Positions 46,244 to 59,428 of a stretch of 64,000 nt of DNA are shown here, piece by piece. The stretch is taken from NCBI GenBank assembly GCA_020912385.1, contig CP087206.1, positions 3,906,001-3,970,000 on the forward strand, written 5' to 3'. The notes under the pieces are model-generated. The model had not been told where the DNA came from. It saw only the letters and a program-made list of their open reading frames with translations, and made no database searches. Source of the DNA: Neofusicoccum parvum. Lineage: Eukaryota > Ascomycota > Dothideomycetes > Botryosphaeriales > Botryosphaeriaceae. The first letter of the stretch is position 1. Each line of letters begins with the position of its first letter. Both the position numbers and the translations under genes were made by a program.

Positions 46244-48240
46244 TTAGAGAACGGGAGCGGTGATGAAAGCCTCGGGAGGGAGGGTAGCCTTGGCAGTCTC
46301 GAAAGTGGCGACCGCAGTGGGCGGGTCCCAGTTGCTTTGCTCGAGACACATCTTGGAATACTCGAAGGTCATTCCAGTGTGCTTGCTGAACTCGATAGCC
46401 AAATTGTCCTGCTCGGTGACGATTTGGTCCGGCTGGAGGGCAGCATTGCCGCCGTAGGCGCGGACAGTCAACATGTCGTTGATGACGCGAAGGCCGGAGG
46501 CGGTAAGACCAGGGCCGAGGGTGATGGCCCTGTCGTAAGAGCGGCGCTTGGTGGCCTGACCTGTGGAGACGTCGATCTCATCGTACTCTCCGTGGACGGT
46601 AATGAGAAGGCCAACGACACCCTGCGGGTATTGGCCCGTGCCATCAGGGACAACTGGCAGGGACTGGCACTCAATGTGAACTTTCTCGGCTTCGGCAGCG
46701 TGCTTGGTGGCCGGGATGGTCATGAAGGCCTCGCGAATTTGCTCCTGGCCAACGAAGAGACGTGACTGACGAGCGGGAAGATGGCTGATGGCCTTGAGGT
46801 TACGGCTTCGGCGGATATAAGATTCCCACTCCGCTTTCGTAAGGGCTTCAGTCGTAGAGGGGTCGCGCATGGCGTGGTTGTTGACTGCGAAGCTGAACTG
46901 GGAGTCTTTGTCGTAGTACATATTGACCAGGGCGTTGCGGTCGGCGTCGAAGCCCGGGAAGAAGACGCCGACAAAGTTGTTGGTGATATCAGCGTCACCG
47001 AGCATGACGCGGGCCTTGACAGGAAGGCCTTTCTTCTGCGACTCTGCGCTCTGGGCTAGAGCGACATCTGCGTCGGAGCGAATCTGAACAGAGTTCAGGA
47101 AACGAAGAGTGGGGTACCACTTCAGCATCTCGATGTGGTACTCGGGGACGGCTTGCTCAATCGGATTGTTGGTGAGGACAAGGTGGTCAAGGTGACGGAA
47201 GCGGTTCTTCCAAGGTCCGAGGTCTTCGAGCTTGGTGAGCTTATTGTTGCTGAGGTCCAGGTTCTTCAGGTCCGGGAAAGTGTAGGCGAGATTCTTGACG
47301 GTCTCGACTGAAGTGAGCTCATTGCTATGGAGAGTGACAGCAATGAACTTCTCGCGCCTCTCTGCAGCCTTGAAAAGACTTTCGCAGTGCTTCATGATGG
47401 CAGGGAAGACTTTGGCGGAGGTTTTGTCGGCCTGGAAGACGCCGAGCTCGTTGAGGTCGGGGTCTAGGCCTAGAGAACTCAAGTCAAGGAGCTTCTCGTC
47501 TGGGTTGTAGCGACGATCCAGGAACCTGGTTAAGGCCTGGCGAAGCTTGGTGGTAGCGTCCGTAGACTGCTGAGGAGACGGGGAGCGGTGGTCGATTCTC
47601 TTGATTGAAAGATTGGTGCCGGCGAAGACCCAGCCGTCCATGCGGAGGATGTAGTAGCCAACATCGCTGGAGATGTGGAATGTGAGAGAATCGTCACTCT
47701 CGATGGTATACTTCGGGGGGATTAGCTCGGTGTGTATAGAATCGGCGGTGGTCGGAGGAGTCGTACCTTCTTGACTTTCACGTTAACGTCGGGGTTGCCA
47801 GTGAGGCGGCCAGCCTTCAGAGCCTTCGACCTGTTGGTTCTGGCCTTGTTCTCGATGAACGTGATGAGTGCGCCAATGCCCTTGTCGTCGTTTGCGCTGG
47901 CCTTGTTGTTCTTCCAACCGGAGACGCGGATTTGCATGCTCTCGGTGCGGGGTGCGCTGTTGTTGTTGCGCTGGCGTGCATTCGCGAAAGCCGACTCGCC
48001 AGACTTCAGGACTGCACGCTCAAGGGTGCTCGGATTCACGCCGTTGCGGCCAAGACTGGGGCGGTTTGCACCACCACGTTGACCCCCGCGGCCACCGCTC
48101 TTGCCGACACGATTGTTGTTGCGAGGACCCATGCCCATGCTGATGTCGCCATCCTTGTCGGCGCGAGCTCCAGGGCCGCGCTTCCTGGCAGGGCCACGAG
48201 GGGCGAGCAGGTCGGAATTGCGCTTCATGGCGGAAGCCAT
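46244..48240 (-). CDS. MEX67: mRNA export factor MEX67 (NXF family)
   Basis: Exons 48240-47767 and 47710-46244, with a 56-bp intron, give 646 residues. The N-terminus is basic with an RGG-like patch (SGGRGGQRGG) for RNA contact. A fold like the NXF RNA-binding domain follows, then leucine-rich repeats (FPDLKNLDLSNNKLTKLEDL; NRFRHLDHLVLTNNPIEQ). The NTF2-like domain that pairs with MTR2 runs through FVGVFFPGFDADRNALVNMYYD. The C-terminal UBA-like TAP-C domain (FSKHTGMTFEYSKMCLEQSN, with WDPPTAVATFETAK) binds FG nucleoporins. The ATG at 48240 is preferred over the upstream in-frame 48366 since conserved-looking sequence starts with MASAMKRN. It carries mature mRNPs through nuclear pores. Confidence 0.95.
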
Positions 48241-49095
48241 CGTGAGGTGGGCTGCGAGCGCGATCGAAGGTGAGGTGGCGGATGTAGAAGGCGTCGCGGA
48301 GAAGCGCACTTGGTGCAGTGCTTGAGAGGGGGGCGCGACGGTGTTGCTGGTTGTGGGAGACGTCACAGTCTGGCGGCGTTGACTGTGGACGTCGGGAGAG
48401 GTTGTTGAAGAAGAGGTGGTGGAGGAAGTGCGACAAAGGCGCAGACGTAGGTAAGGCCTGACTCAGTTGGCCCGTGCGCGTCGGCCTATTGTCCAAGCCG
48501 CCTCGCGGGCCTTCACTTTCACCCCTTCACCAAGTCGTCCAGTCCCTTCATTATCACCTGCGCAGCGGGTCCCGAGACAGCCTCAGACTCTGTCTTTGAG
48601 GCGGTGCGCAGCGATGCAGTGCTGCGCCTCGACGCGGGAGAGGCAGCACATCAGGCACCAGCTTGCAGTGCCTGGAGATGTCTGCGGCTCTTGTCGCACA
48701 GCCGATCGCTCCGCCCGGCACACCCCGCAAAAAGCTTGATCTGCCCGCCGCATTCTGCCGCCCAAGGGCCGCATTCCTCCCGCCGTCGCTGCACCTGCCT
48801 CTCTTGGATCTCCGCCCGCCTGGTTCACTCGCCCGGCTTCGCGGCACCTGCTATGATCGTCATGTTCCTTGTGCGACGGGGACTTTCCTCTGCGACGATC
48901 TCGAAGCAGGCGGGTAAGACAAAGCGTTAGAGGTATGACGCATCAAACACCGATGTGACTAGAACCTTCGACTAACATTTCTTGGGTAGCATCTATTTAC
49001 AGATTTCATATACAGGCAACCGCCCTTCTCGTAGCGTTCGTGTGTATCAATCATGAAAGAAATCTCATCTACCAGCTTCGCTCTTCCGAGCCACC
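48241..49095. other. Intergenic: MEX67 promoter and transporter 3' flank
   Basis: Both neighbours are on the minus strand. No gene is supported; overlapping open frames lack family signatures. Confidence 0.6.
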
Positions 49096-50805
49096 CTAAA
49101 CCTTCTCCGTCATGCCGTGGCTGACGCTCTTCTTGCGCACAGCCTCGCCCTCAACCTCAGCGAGAGACATACCACGCTGGGGGTGCAGGTCTGCAACCTC
49201 CTGGAAGGACACGGTAGGCACAAAGCTGGAGCTCTTCCAGGCCTTGGAAACCTTGCCGTACAGTTCGTCGACCTGCTCCAGCGAGAGACCCTTGGTCTCG
49301 TAAATCATGGCCCAGACGAAGAAAATGCAGATGAAGCAGCAGCCGCCCCAGATGAAGAAGACCTTCGCACCGAGCGCCGCATCGCCAGGGTCGCTGTTGA
49401 CGAGGTATGGGGTGGCATATGCGATGGCCCAGTTGAGAAGCCAGTTCGAAGCAGTCGTCATCGAGAGTGATTTGGCACGGACCTTCAGTGGGAAAATCTC
49501 ACCCGTCACGACTAAAGCATTGTTAGCGTCTTGTTACTGAGAGATGGCTAATCTGTGTAACTTACCCCACGCAACCGGGCCCCAGGAGCAAGCGAAGAAG
49601 AAGATATAGATGCACACGAACGCGATCATGGACTTCTGTGCCGCCAGATCCGTAACTGACGTGACTGTGCCCGTGATGGCGACAATGAACTGGCAGACGG
49701 CCATACCAATGGCGCCGAAAAGGAGGAGGTTGCGGCGACCCCAAGCCTCGACCATGTACAATCCAGGGAAGGTGGACGCGACGTTGATGCACGAGGTGAT
49801 CAGCGTGATGGTGAAGGGGTTCTGGAAGCCGGCGTTCTTGAAGAAGGAAGTGCCATAGTAGAAAATGAAGTTGACACCCGTCAGCTGTTGAAGAGCTTGG
49901 AGCAGACAACCGGTGGCCAAGCGCTTGCCAAGATTACCACGGAAACAATCAGCGTAAGTGGCCTTGCCGAGAGACAGTTCATATTCATGGTTAGCAGTGA
50001 TCTCGCCGAGCTCCTCAACGACAGCAGGGTGCTGCACATCAAGCCTCCTGAGACGGGACAGCGACCTGGCAGCTTCCTCCGGGCGACCCTTCTTAATGAG
50101 ATAGCGAGGAGTCTCGGGCAGCATGAGCATTCCCGCGACGAGGATGATGGCCCAGGCGAACTGGACGGCGATGGGAATGCGGTAAGAGCCGGAGTCGTTG
50201 CGGTTCTTGGTCGCATTGCCGACAATGGCAGCGAGCAGAAGACCGATGGTAATGGCGAGCTGGTAGCAACCGACCACGGTACCACGGATCCACTTGGGCG
50301 AAGTCTCGGACTGGTAGAGGGGAATCAAGGCACTGATCATGCCGACGCCATATCCAGCGAAGAAACGGCCGGCAACGAACATGGGAATGGCGGTCGCAGC
50401 AGTCTGGAGGATGACACCGATGGTGAAGACGCCAGTCGAGACAATCAATCCATAACGACGACCGAAGAAGTCACCGGTGGGACCAGCAGTCAGCGCGCCA
50501 AAGAATGTTCCGGCGGAGAGAATGGAGACGATTTCGGAAGTCTGGTCGGAGGTGACGTCCAGGTGGTTGGTCTTGGGGTTGACATAGCCGGTGGAAAACT
50601 GGTTCTGCCAGTAGTCCATGCCCAGGATGTCGCCAATGGTACCGGTGTCATATCTACGATGGTCAGATTGGTGGAGGGAGTGGTTGCATGGAGCAAGAGT
50701 TGCCTACCCGAAGAGGATGCCACCGAAGGCAACGAAGAGGCCAATGAGAATGGCCGGCAACGCCGAGCCAGGCGTGTCGGCGGGCTTCTTGAGCATGAAA
50801 GGCAT
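49096..50805 (-). CDS. MFS hexose transporter
   Basis: Exons 50805-50708, 50653-49566 and 49511-49096 give 533 residues with twelve hydrophobic spans. Sugar-porter motifs are present: YDTGTIGDILGM after span 1, GDFFGRRYGL in the span 2-3 loop, PETPRYLIKKGRPEEA at the end of span 6, QQLTGVNFIFYYGTSFF in span 7 and GEIFPLKVRAKS after span 10. The motifs fit proton-coupled high-affinity glucose or hexose transporters of the plasma membrane in filamentous fungi. A long sensor-type tail is absent, so a transport role rather than a glucose sensor is more likely. Substrate range is not readable. The upstream side is a 5-kb gene-poor region. Confidence 0.93.
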
Positions 50806-53800
50806 GGCGGCCGGAGATCTGAACCGCTGCGTCGAGCAGACAGGAGAAGGAGAAGGAGATGCGACTCGAGCCGATGGAGGTGGAAAAGCTGCAGGGGCGC
50901 CCGGGGTATTTGTAGAGCAGGCGCGAGTTGGAGGCGGCACAGGAGACGCGGCATTGGTGATCGTGGGGAAGGGACGGCGGGCTGGGGTCATGCGCGAAGC
51001 ATTGCCGTAAGGAAGCTTAGCAGATGGGGCTAGGGCGTCTCGAGGGGCCTGGCACGGTGTGGCACCGTGCTAGGGAAGCGGCGTGCGGGTGGGCAGCCCT
51101 AGTGCGCGCGCCGGCGGCAGGTCGAGCCCGGCTAGACCACTCGCGCGCATGAACTCTGCAACCCGGATGCGCGTGGCCGCGTCGAGATCACCGTTTGCGC
51201 TCGCTCGCTGACACAATCAGCCCTGCTGCAAAATCGCCGCCTCCTGCCAGCACCCGCCCGGGACCGCGCCAGCGTTACGCCGTGCGTCTGCCCACTCTAC
51301 GCCACCGCCGCCGTGGGTGCGCATGCGACGCCTCTCTCGCCCGCACTACTGTTGCCGGCCACACCGAGCGACGGCGCGCCTCCGAAGCCAGTGAGAAGTC
51401 AAATCTGTCATCTCCGCCGGCAAACGCCGCAGCATGCCATCGAAACACAGGCACCAGGTGATGGAGGACACAGTTTGTGCTGTCGTGCGGCCAACCCAGA
51501 CGGTGGTGCAGCTAACCTAGATTCAGGGGCTTGCGGAGAAGTGCCGCTTTCGGCAGACGTCTGACGTACAACCGCGCTCGCAGTCAATCACTTCGGCGCA
51601 GTGAAGTCGACGTGACGAGGTCGACAGACTGAGCTTCCCTGCCCAGACCGTCCGCGGAGCTTGATAGGTGCTTGGCGATTCAAGCGCATGCTTAGCGTTT
51701 GTGGGGTTGAGAAAGCCACAAGCTTCACCTCTCCTCGTCCACTGGCCTCCCGCCTCGCCGTCAAGCCACCACCCTCGTCGATTCGCTCGCCCCGCCAGCC
51801 ATTCAATGCATGGTCGCGTGCCCCGGCCAATCCCCGCCCCCCACACCCCTCCCATTCTCCCCAACACCAGGAGCCCGTCAGCCTTGCAGAGATTTTTGCC
51901 ATGGGCCCCGATCCGGAGCAGAAGTTGGGCGGCGCGTGGCTGTCTTACGCGCTCACTGAGGCTCGCCCCGTTAGTCTGTCCTCCGAGAAACAAGGCCAAT
52001 CGCGCTGCCTCGTAACCTTCTAGAACGCGGGTGATGTGCAGCGCAGAGTTCCATTGGAAATCCCTCGTCAGCATCATCCTTGACGTCGTACGGTTGCTTC
52101 GTATCTCCGAGCTCGAGGACTACCCATCAGCGGCGTCGGCGATGTCGACAAAAATGGGTGGTGGGGCGTGAGGCTGAGCCGCATGCGACGGTCGCGTTCC
52201 AGATCCACGGTCCAGCTTGCCAGCCGCGGCTGGACTAAAGGGAAGAAAAGAAAAAGGGTACGGCAAGTCATGTGTCATCCGGGAGAGCCGAAGGGCACGC
52301 TGCTGCGCTTTCGACATGTTTGAAGACAATAATCACCGTGAAAACGACGATCACAATACCTGACGTATGTGAGGAATGAGCCAGGAGACTTGCGACGCCG
52401 GTCCCCCGCTGCGGTGCTCTTCCCCGCATCTTCTGTTTGCAGATCATCCTGCTCCTTGCGGCCATCCCGATTGAGCGCTCTGCATCTCGATCACTCCATC
52501 CGCGGGCATACTCAAATTACTCCGCGGCGGTTTATACGCATCGACGTGCAGTTTCGCCGATGAGTTTCCCCAGAAGTCGTACGTGCACTACTGGCCCAAC
52601 GTTGTAGTCGCCGCCACATGCAAGCTGATTTGTCGGAGGATACGTTTGGCCCGTCAGCCGCTAAACACTAACACCCCGGCTTCTTCGGAACTTGCCTTGG
52701 GTGAGGCTCAAATGGAAGAGTCCGACAGAAGCCTTCCAGGCTCGCTATTGGCACAGAGGTGTCTCGGCATTCCAAAGTGGCGACGCGGGGGGGTTGATGA
52801 GAGATGCCATCGCCAGCTTTGGCATACCGTGCTGCAATGAGCACGGCGTGCCATCGGCTCTGGCCAGCTAAGGATGAGCACGCGCGTTGGTTCCCCGTCA
52901 GATGGGCTGATGTGGGCGGTTCAACGGCATGGAGCTAGGCCACAAAGCTGCGCCACTGTTACTTACTTTACTACAGCAACGGAAGCTCCCAAGCCAGTTT
53001 CTACTGTGGACTCTATCTGAAGAAAAGCACCAATCCGATGGAGCATTTCCACAACACGTAGAGACCGCCGAAGTGGATACATCAGGATAGTCCGTCATCC
53101 AGTAGTCCAACACCTACTCCGCTCTCTTCCATTCGACATATCTTTTATGCCCGCAATAGCCCGACCCAAGCAACTTCTCAAATTCTGATTTGATTGCGCG
53201 TTTGCCTAGATGCAGCGGCCACGACTCGATAATGGCATGCTTGAGCTTAGATCGCACTCCGGCGACCCTCGCAATAGCATTGAAGTAGCAGTCTCGCATG
53301 TATCGCGCAAAAAGACCGCCGAAGTCCCGGAAGAGGCTCAACGCTGACCTTGTCCTATCCGCGTTCATGTCACCATTCATTTGGCTTGCCAATAGCGCTG
53401 TAGGCGATAAGAAACCGAATCCATCGTCAGCCGCACGTCTCTTTCCTGAAAAAAAGGGTACACTTCCAAGTACTGCTCCAGCGAATGGGTTTGAACTTCC
53501 TTTGAGGCCTTTACGTCCTGGCGCTCAATTGAATTGTTTCCAGATGGTTTGAAGGCAGTAGCCTATTCCGCGGGGAAGAGGGAGAAGGGGTAAGGGGGCG
53601 GGGGTGAAGCGGAAACACCACACTCGCGGATTCGGCGCATCAAACGTCCCCCTCGACGCGCCAAACAGCAACAGCACGCCATCCTACCTGAGCCGCATCG
53701 TCGCGGCGCGCCATCCCGGTGGCCGGCAGCACAGCGCGCGCTCCAGGTAGTCTCGCCTCTCCTCGCTCAGCACCGCCACCTTGCGCGCGCGCCACCTCCT

Positions 53801-55862
53801 CCACCGTCAGCCACTCGGACAGATCCAGGTACTTTGTGTTCAGGGGCAGACTCAATATGCAACGTTCTGGAATGAATCTTGTTTCTTAGTCGTCCGAAAT
53901 TTTCCTTGTTGGAGACGCTAGGAAGAAGGTAGGTGAAGAAGTAGCCCCTTCTCGTGAACTTTTAACAAGCCAAGTAAGGAGGTGGGGTGCAGCGTGGAAT
54001 TTCCTACAGCCTGGAGATACGTGGCGCTGGGTCTGAGCTTCTGTCGTCCTTATGTGCTGTGCCACTTTTCTGTATTCGCCTAACGGCTTTGAGCGTACAG
54101 GGGCAGCGTCGTGCTTCGCCACACTCATGCCGGATGCAGATCCAGTCGAAAATTGCTGTGAAACCCTCCAAAAATACATGCAAAGGTCTCAGGACAGACC
54201 TTGATTTCGTAAACAGCCGCAGCAGACATACCAGATCGTCCCCAATGAACGGAGCGAACAGTAGATCAGGCGTGACTCAATGAAAAGTACTCCTGACCTC
54301 TGCCTATCTCTCACCGAATGCCTCTAGATTCTGAAGGTCGCCGTCGCAACGACATGGTTTCAAAGAACCTGGAAATTTGGGCTTGCCGATGAACTAAATC
54401 ATGACGCTGTGGGTATACTGCTTCAAGCAGTGTCCGGCTATGGTGGCTTTTCTCTAGAAGAGAGGTTATGGTGAAGAAGACGTGGCTTAGTTTGCACAGT
54501 ATTCAACTGCATAAATGCTTCCGGCGGTTTCCTGTATCTATGAAAGCAGCTAGGATTGTTACCGATGTAGAAGATGCGGATTTACAGTTCGGAAAAGCTG
54601 GCCAACCCCATAGGAATCAGGCCAATTCTTGAAGACCATTGATATTTACTACGGCTAAGGCAGGGTATCCCCGTCAAGCATTGACCCTCTTTGAAACCTG
54701 TCTCCAATAGTTGAGACGTCGCCCTCCTCCTCACACCCAGTAAACCATAAGTCTCAAGTTAAGTATCCACGAACACATTCGCTACCGAATTCTTTAGCTA
54801 GATACTACCTCCTTCTTGCTTCCAACATCACATCAACTTTATGGTACACCCATTCTACGGATACTTGCCCATATACATAAAACCTTGGACTGAGGGACCA
54901 TATACCCAGACACACGTCGGTCTTAAATTGCACGTCCAAAGTACTTGCCTACCTCGCTATTCCTGGTGGCGAATCCCACGTGCTTCGGAATTAATACGTG
55001 AAACACGAAAAACCCAGCTTACCCTTCTACGTGTTTTGTTAGCCGGAATGACATGTTTTAACGCGCGATATAGATAATGGCTGGCTGGTCTCTGTGACTT
55101 AGTGGACTTCAAGAAGTGCATAGCGCTTAGGCGCAGCGGGGCGCGTCGGCGTCCAATGGTTCGTAGTGACAAAGGGGCGGAGGATGATAAAGATCTGCTA
55201 AGCGTTGTCAGGACAATAGAGCCAAAAATCGCGGGGATTGCCAGTGCCGAGAAGGCTCAAGGGAAGTCAAGGGTGTGTGTGGAGAAGAAGCTGTTCGGCC
55301 CCACAGTTACTCGCCTGTTTTAAAGTATAGACACTAAGTCAATTCTTGGCGACCAGAACCAACGGGAACCATCGGAAAGCCAGCGGCCCTTCCGTATCCC
55401 GTATCGTCAGCCTCCTGAGAAGCCTTCAGCTCAGACCAAAGCATTGTTCCTTTATTTCATGTCCTATCATCTATTGTCTTTGCCTTACTCCGTATGCGAT
55501 CTGCCCTTATACTAAAACATAGCGCGTCCTGTTACAAATCCGTGCACGAAGCTAGGTCTAAATATAAAACTTTCCGCATAGTTACGCATACTGCCGGAAA
55601 CGCCGATCTAGGATGAGGCTCGTATCTTGAACCTACCAAATCAGAAAGAGAACAAGCCTGTCAGGCAGTACGTGGCTTGCTCTAAGCCTTTGGGGCGGAG
55701 CATTGAATGTTGTGGGATCTGCAATTGTACACGAGCTGTTGTTGTATTCAAAAGAAAAACATCACTTCTCATTTTCAACATCTACCAGAGCACTCAAGTT
55801 ATTCTCCTTTCGCGGACCAAGAACTAGGCTCTTTCGCCAGAATTTCTTTATCCGTTCCCAAA
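50806..55862. other. 5-kb gene-poor region
   Basis: No intact gene is supported. Base composition shifts from GC-rich (50.8-52.2 kb) to noticeably AT-richer (53.9-55.8 kb). Small open frames (53114-53392 minus, 92 codons; 55102-55323 plus, 73 codons) read plausibly but have no family. A broken coding fragment lies at 53684-53885. The hexose transporter promoter is at the left end and the RTA1 gene promoter at the right. Confidence 0.55.
53684..53885 (-). pseudogene. Broken gene fragment with a frameshift in a GC run
   Basis: On the minus strand a frame after a stop codon reads FIPERCILSL then NTKYLDLSEWLTVEEVA. At a GC dinucleotide run (53783-53792) the sense passes to another frame, continuing KVAVLSEERRDYLERAL to a stop at 53684. 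Both parts have protein-like composition, suggesting one ancestral exon of about 65 codons carrying a one-base length change. I do not recognise the family. It could instead be an exon of a gene I cannot assemble, or a sequencing error in the run. Confidence 0.35.
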
Positions 55863-56858
55863 ATGTCCACTCCAACTTCACAATACTTCCCACAGTACAA
55901 GCCCAGCTTGATAGCTGCAATCGCAGTAATAGTCGCGTTCGCGGTTATTACAGTAATCCATTTTGCCCAGATTATAAGGAATCGGACTTTTTATTTTATC
56001 CCTTTTGCCCTTGGAGGTGTCTGTAAGTACTACACCAAGCACTTACGGCCCAACTAACATGACTCCCAGGTGAGATTGTGGGCTACATCGGACGCTCTAT
56101 CGCGGCTGCAGAATATCCGGATTGCAGCAAACTCCCGTACATTCTGAACACCATATTCCCCTTGATGGCGCCGGCTCAATTTTCAGCCGCCATGTATATG
56201 GTTCTGGGTCATATCGTTCAGAAGACCGGGAGGGAGGAACTGGCTCTCGTTCGAGCTTCTTGGCGCACCAAGATATTTCTCCTGGGTGACGTTCTCTCGG
56301 GTGTCGCGCAAGCCATCGGTAAGATTGCTTCTGATATTGTTTACATATCACTGACTCGAGATCGGTCCAGGCGGCATCATGCTCTCAAAGGCCAGCTCAA
56401 AATCGGAAGTTGAACGGGGCGAAAGCTTCATATCTATCGGCTTGATCATCCAGCTCGCCTTCTTTTGCCTGTTCCTCGTTGTTTCTGTCCACTACGATTT
56501 CCAGCTCCGCAACAACCCAACCGACGCCTCGTGGATCTTCGACTGGCAAACGCATCTCGGCGTTCTTTACTTTTCGGGTGGACTCATCCTGCTACGCACC
56601 ATTTTCCGTGTTATTGAGTACATTCAGGGAGACGACGGCGAGCTTCGATCAAGTGAGGTTTATATATACCTCTTCGATGCAGCGCTCATGCTTGCGGTGA
56701 TGCTCGTCTTCAACTTCAAGCACCCGAGCTCGCTTGTTGTGGAAATCCGTGGTCTCGGGCCAGAGAATGCCGAAGCTACCGAGAGCAGCGTTTTTCTCAT
56801 ACCGGAGAGGGGTATCAAAATGAATTCGGTGGGGGAGAGGAGTGTTGCTTCTTCGTAG
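55863..56858 (+). CDS. RTA1-family membrane protein
   Basis: Exons 55863-56022, 56070-56318 and 56371-56858 give 298 residues with about seven hydrophobic spans. Family marks are YFIPFALGGVCEIVGYIGR (completed across the first splice), the stretch APAQFSAAMYMVLGHIV, FLLGDVLSGVAQAIGGGIM (across the second splice) and FRVIEYIQGDDGELRSSEVY. RTA1-like proteins are linked to resistance to toxic lipids and 7-aminocholesterol and to lipid translocation, often at the plasma membrane; the exact role is unknown. The C-terminal tail after the last span is short and polar. The gene stands alone at the edge of a gene-poor region. Confidence 0.92.
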
Positions 56859-57961
56859 CCTAGTGCAGGTGGTCTAGTAACCTCCATCTGGGGTAAAAAG
56901 CTCTTGTCTCAATATCAGTCTGCTACTGCTAGATCAATCAGGAATTTTGCCAGCCAGGAAAGCCGAGTGGCTACACCAAAAATCTTTAGCAAAATCATAT
57001 CAAGAAGCTCACCTCGTTGGTCTTAACTAGTGATACTCACAATCTGTCCGCTCGCAGATAGCAGGGCGACGAAGCTTCTGTAGGGAGTGGTGCGCACTGG
57101 CCCATCATTTCGGAGCTATGCGATTGGGAAGACTGACGATTATTAAAGAGGAGATGAGGCGGTAAACTCGTTATCGGCGCTTGAAGGGGGATTCGCGAAT
57201 AATGGCGAACGCTGTGGTGCATATCGACGACAGCGCCCTGACTGGCGCTGGAACTGGTGGCAGACACCTGTGCTGTAGGACCGCGGTTGATGAGGTCGCG
57301 GACGGTTCTGAGGGCGAGCTCGATGTTGTGCAGCATGGACTGACGGGGTGGCTTTCGAAGCGGGTGGTATTGTGCGACAGCTTTGCCTCCTTCTCAGCAC
57401 CAACATGGTGCATGTGGCGCTATGCAGCGTTGTCCTGGTAACTATCATTAGGCCCAAATACTTGGCTCCGAGTGCACCTTAACCGGTGCAAGATAATGTT
57501 GTCCGGATCGGCTGACGTATTAGGCGGCTGTTGGGCCGCCTCAGGGGGAAATGAGAGCGTAGATTCCCTGCGTTGAGCCATGATCTTTCCTAGCATGGAA
57601 CGTTGGAGCAACCCAGTTCCGCAATGGCCTCAGACGGAAAAGGAAGAGGTGGTGAGGGGAGGCTATTCTTGCAGGAAGTGGAGGAAATGATGTTCGGAGC
57701 ACAAAAGGCTGAATTTGTGTGGCACATTACGAGAATCAGCAGCACCATTCTGATAGGGGCCATTGCTTATAGGCATTGAAGCCAAAGAAGTTGCTGCAGC
57801 ACGAATCTAATTCCGTAAGACGTTCGAAGGCTGGATTGTCCAATCACTAATGCATCTTAATGGACGAGGCTGAATGTAGACCGCCAGCTAAAACGTCTGT
57901 TGAGCCAATCGATGAAACATATGCAATCATATCTCATCCGCATCTAGCCAAGCAAGTCAGC
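56859..57961. other. Convergent intergenic region
   Basis: About 1.1 kb between converging RTA1 and Nudix genes. Overlapping short frames on both strands carry no family signal. Confidence 0.55.
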
Positions 57962-59133
57962 CTACAGCTTCGCCGCCTCCTTCAACACCTCCCTGGTGAG
58001 CACATCACCTTTCTTCCTCTCCGGACTCAGCCTCCCCATCTTCAGCAGCCTCGCAATCATATCCTCATCGCCAAAGTGCGAATTATGCTCGAACTGCGGC
58101 TCCTCATCATACGCCACCCTCGCCGCATCCACCAGAATCCTCGCCGTCATCCCAAACACCCTGAACCGCTCCAAATCCGCCAGCGGATCCTTGGGCGGAT
58201 CAGCCAGCGGATCCCCATCTCCCCTGGCGCCCTTGATCGCGCTCTCCGCCGCCACCGCCGCCGCCCTCCTGGTCCTCTTCCTCGGCCGCTCCTCCTCGGC
58301 CGCCTCCCCCTCCCGCCCCGCCCTCCCCCGCGGCCGCGCGACGCTCCGCCGCCGCACCGGCACGTAGAAATTGTGCATCCGCCACCGACTCTCGTGCCAA
58401 TCCGTCCACACGCCGCGATACCACGTGGCCGGGAACCCCGCCGCCTCGCCGCCCGCCTCCTCCTCGCCGGCGCTGGCCCCGGTCTCCGCGTCCGCGCTCA
58501 GGAAGCCGCGGAACGGCGCTGTGAAGACGGCCGCCACCTCCTGCGCCGAGAGCCGCGGGATCAGGACGTCCTCGGCCGTCACGGCGGCGGCGGAGGGGGA
58601 GAGGTTGTTGCCGCGGTCGGCGGCTAGGTACGCGACGCAGGGCCGCACGCCGAGCTCGGTGCGCGCGAGGTTGGCGGGGAGCTGGCAGAGGTGCTCGATG
58701 CGGAAGGGGGGCGGGAGGGCGGTGGGGGAGAGGGGGAGGCCGATTTCTTCGAAGGCTTCACGGCGGGCGGTTTGGAAGGGCGTTTCGGAGAGGGCGTCAG
58801 CGCGGCCTGGTGGGTTGGCGTCAGTTGGCTGGCGGAGGGGCTGGGTTGGGGTGGGGAGGGCGCACCGCCGGGGAGCGCGGCGTGGCCGGCGTAGGTGTTC
58901 ATGCCGGCGGCGCGCATGGTCAGGACCACGCGCAGGTCGCCGCGCTTGTCGGCGAAGAGGAGGATGAGCACGGCGGCGCGGCGGGCGAGCGGGAGGTTAA
59001 GGTACTGGGTTGGCGGTGGTTTGTAGGCGCGGAGGCGGGCGATTGCCGCCTGCGGGCTGGGATTAGCGATGACGGTGCAGGAGTCGCGAGTGGCACGGGG
59101 GCATACCGCTGAGGCTGGCGTGAGTGTGGCCAT
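57962..59133 (-). CDS. Nudix hydrolase, CoA pyrophosphatase-like
   Basis: Exons 59133-59107, 59049-58866 and 58806-57962 give about 351 residues. The first intron (57 bp) is a multiple of three without a stop and could be retained; the second is required and builds LPGGRADALSETPF. The Nudix helix reads REAFEEIGL, preceded by AGMNTYAGHAALPGGRAD, matching PCD1/NUDT7-type enzymes that cleave CoA and its derivatives, usually in peroxisomes. There is an Arg/Ala/Glu-rich low-complexity insert (PRGRAGREGEAAEEERPRKR) about two thirds along, which makes the protein longer than typical. The C-terminus ends KEAAKL, not a textbook SKL, though the last three residues AKL are a PTS1-like variant. Confidence 0.85.
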
Positions 59134-59428
59134 GGCAGGCGGGCATTGCCATGGTGCGTGGGAGTCGCGGTGGGCGGGTGGTGGTGCAGGCCGATGCTGA
59201 TGTCACTGCCACTGCTGTGGTCCGGGGTGCGGGACCTCGGCTCAGGGCGGCGGCTCGGCTTGCCGCTTTGGGAGCTGTCGGGGAGAGTGGCTGGACTACG
59301 TGCTGGGAGTGGGAGCAGAAAACTATTGATATCTATCGGCAGTATTTGCACAGTTGGTTGTCTCGGCCAGGCCACTATACAAGCCCCGTCGTCCAACCCA
59401 TCTCACAATTCCTTGTCTCTCCCTCCCC

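Noticed and set aside
53114..53392. Minus-strand 92-codon frame in the gene-poor region
   Set aside because: No family signature or gene structure around it; noted as worth a search but not called.
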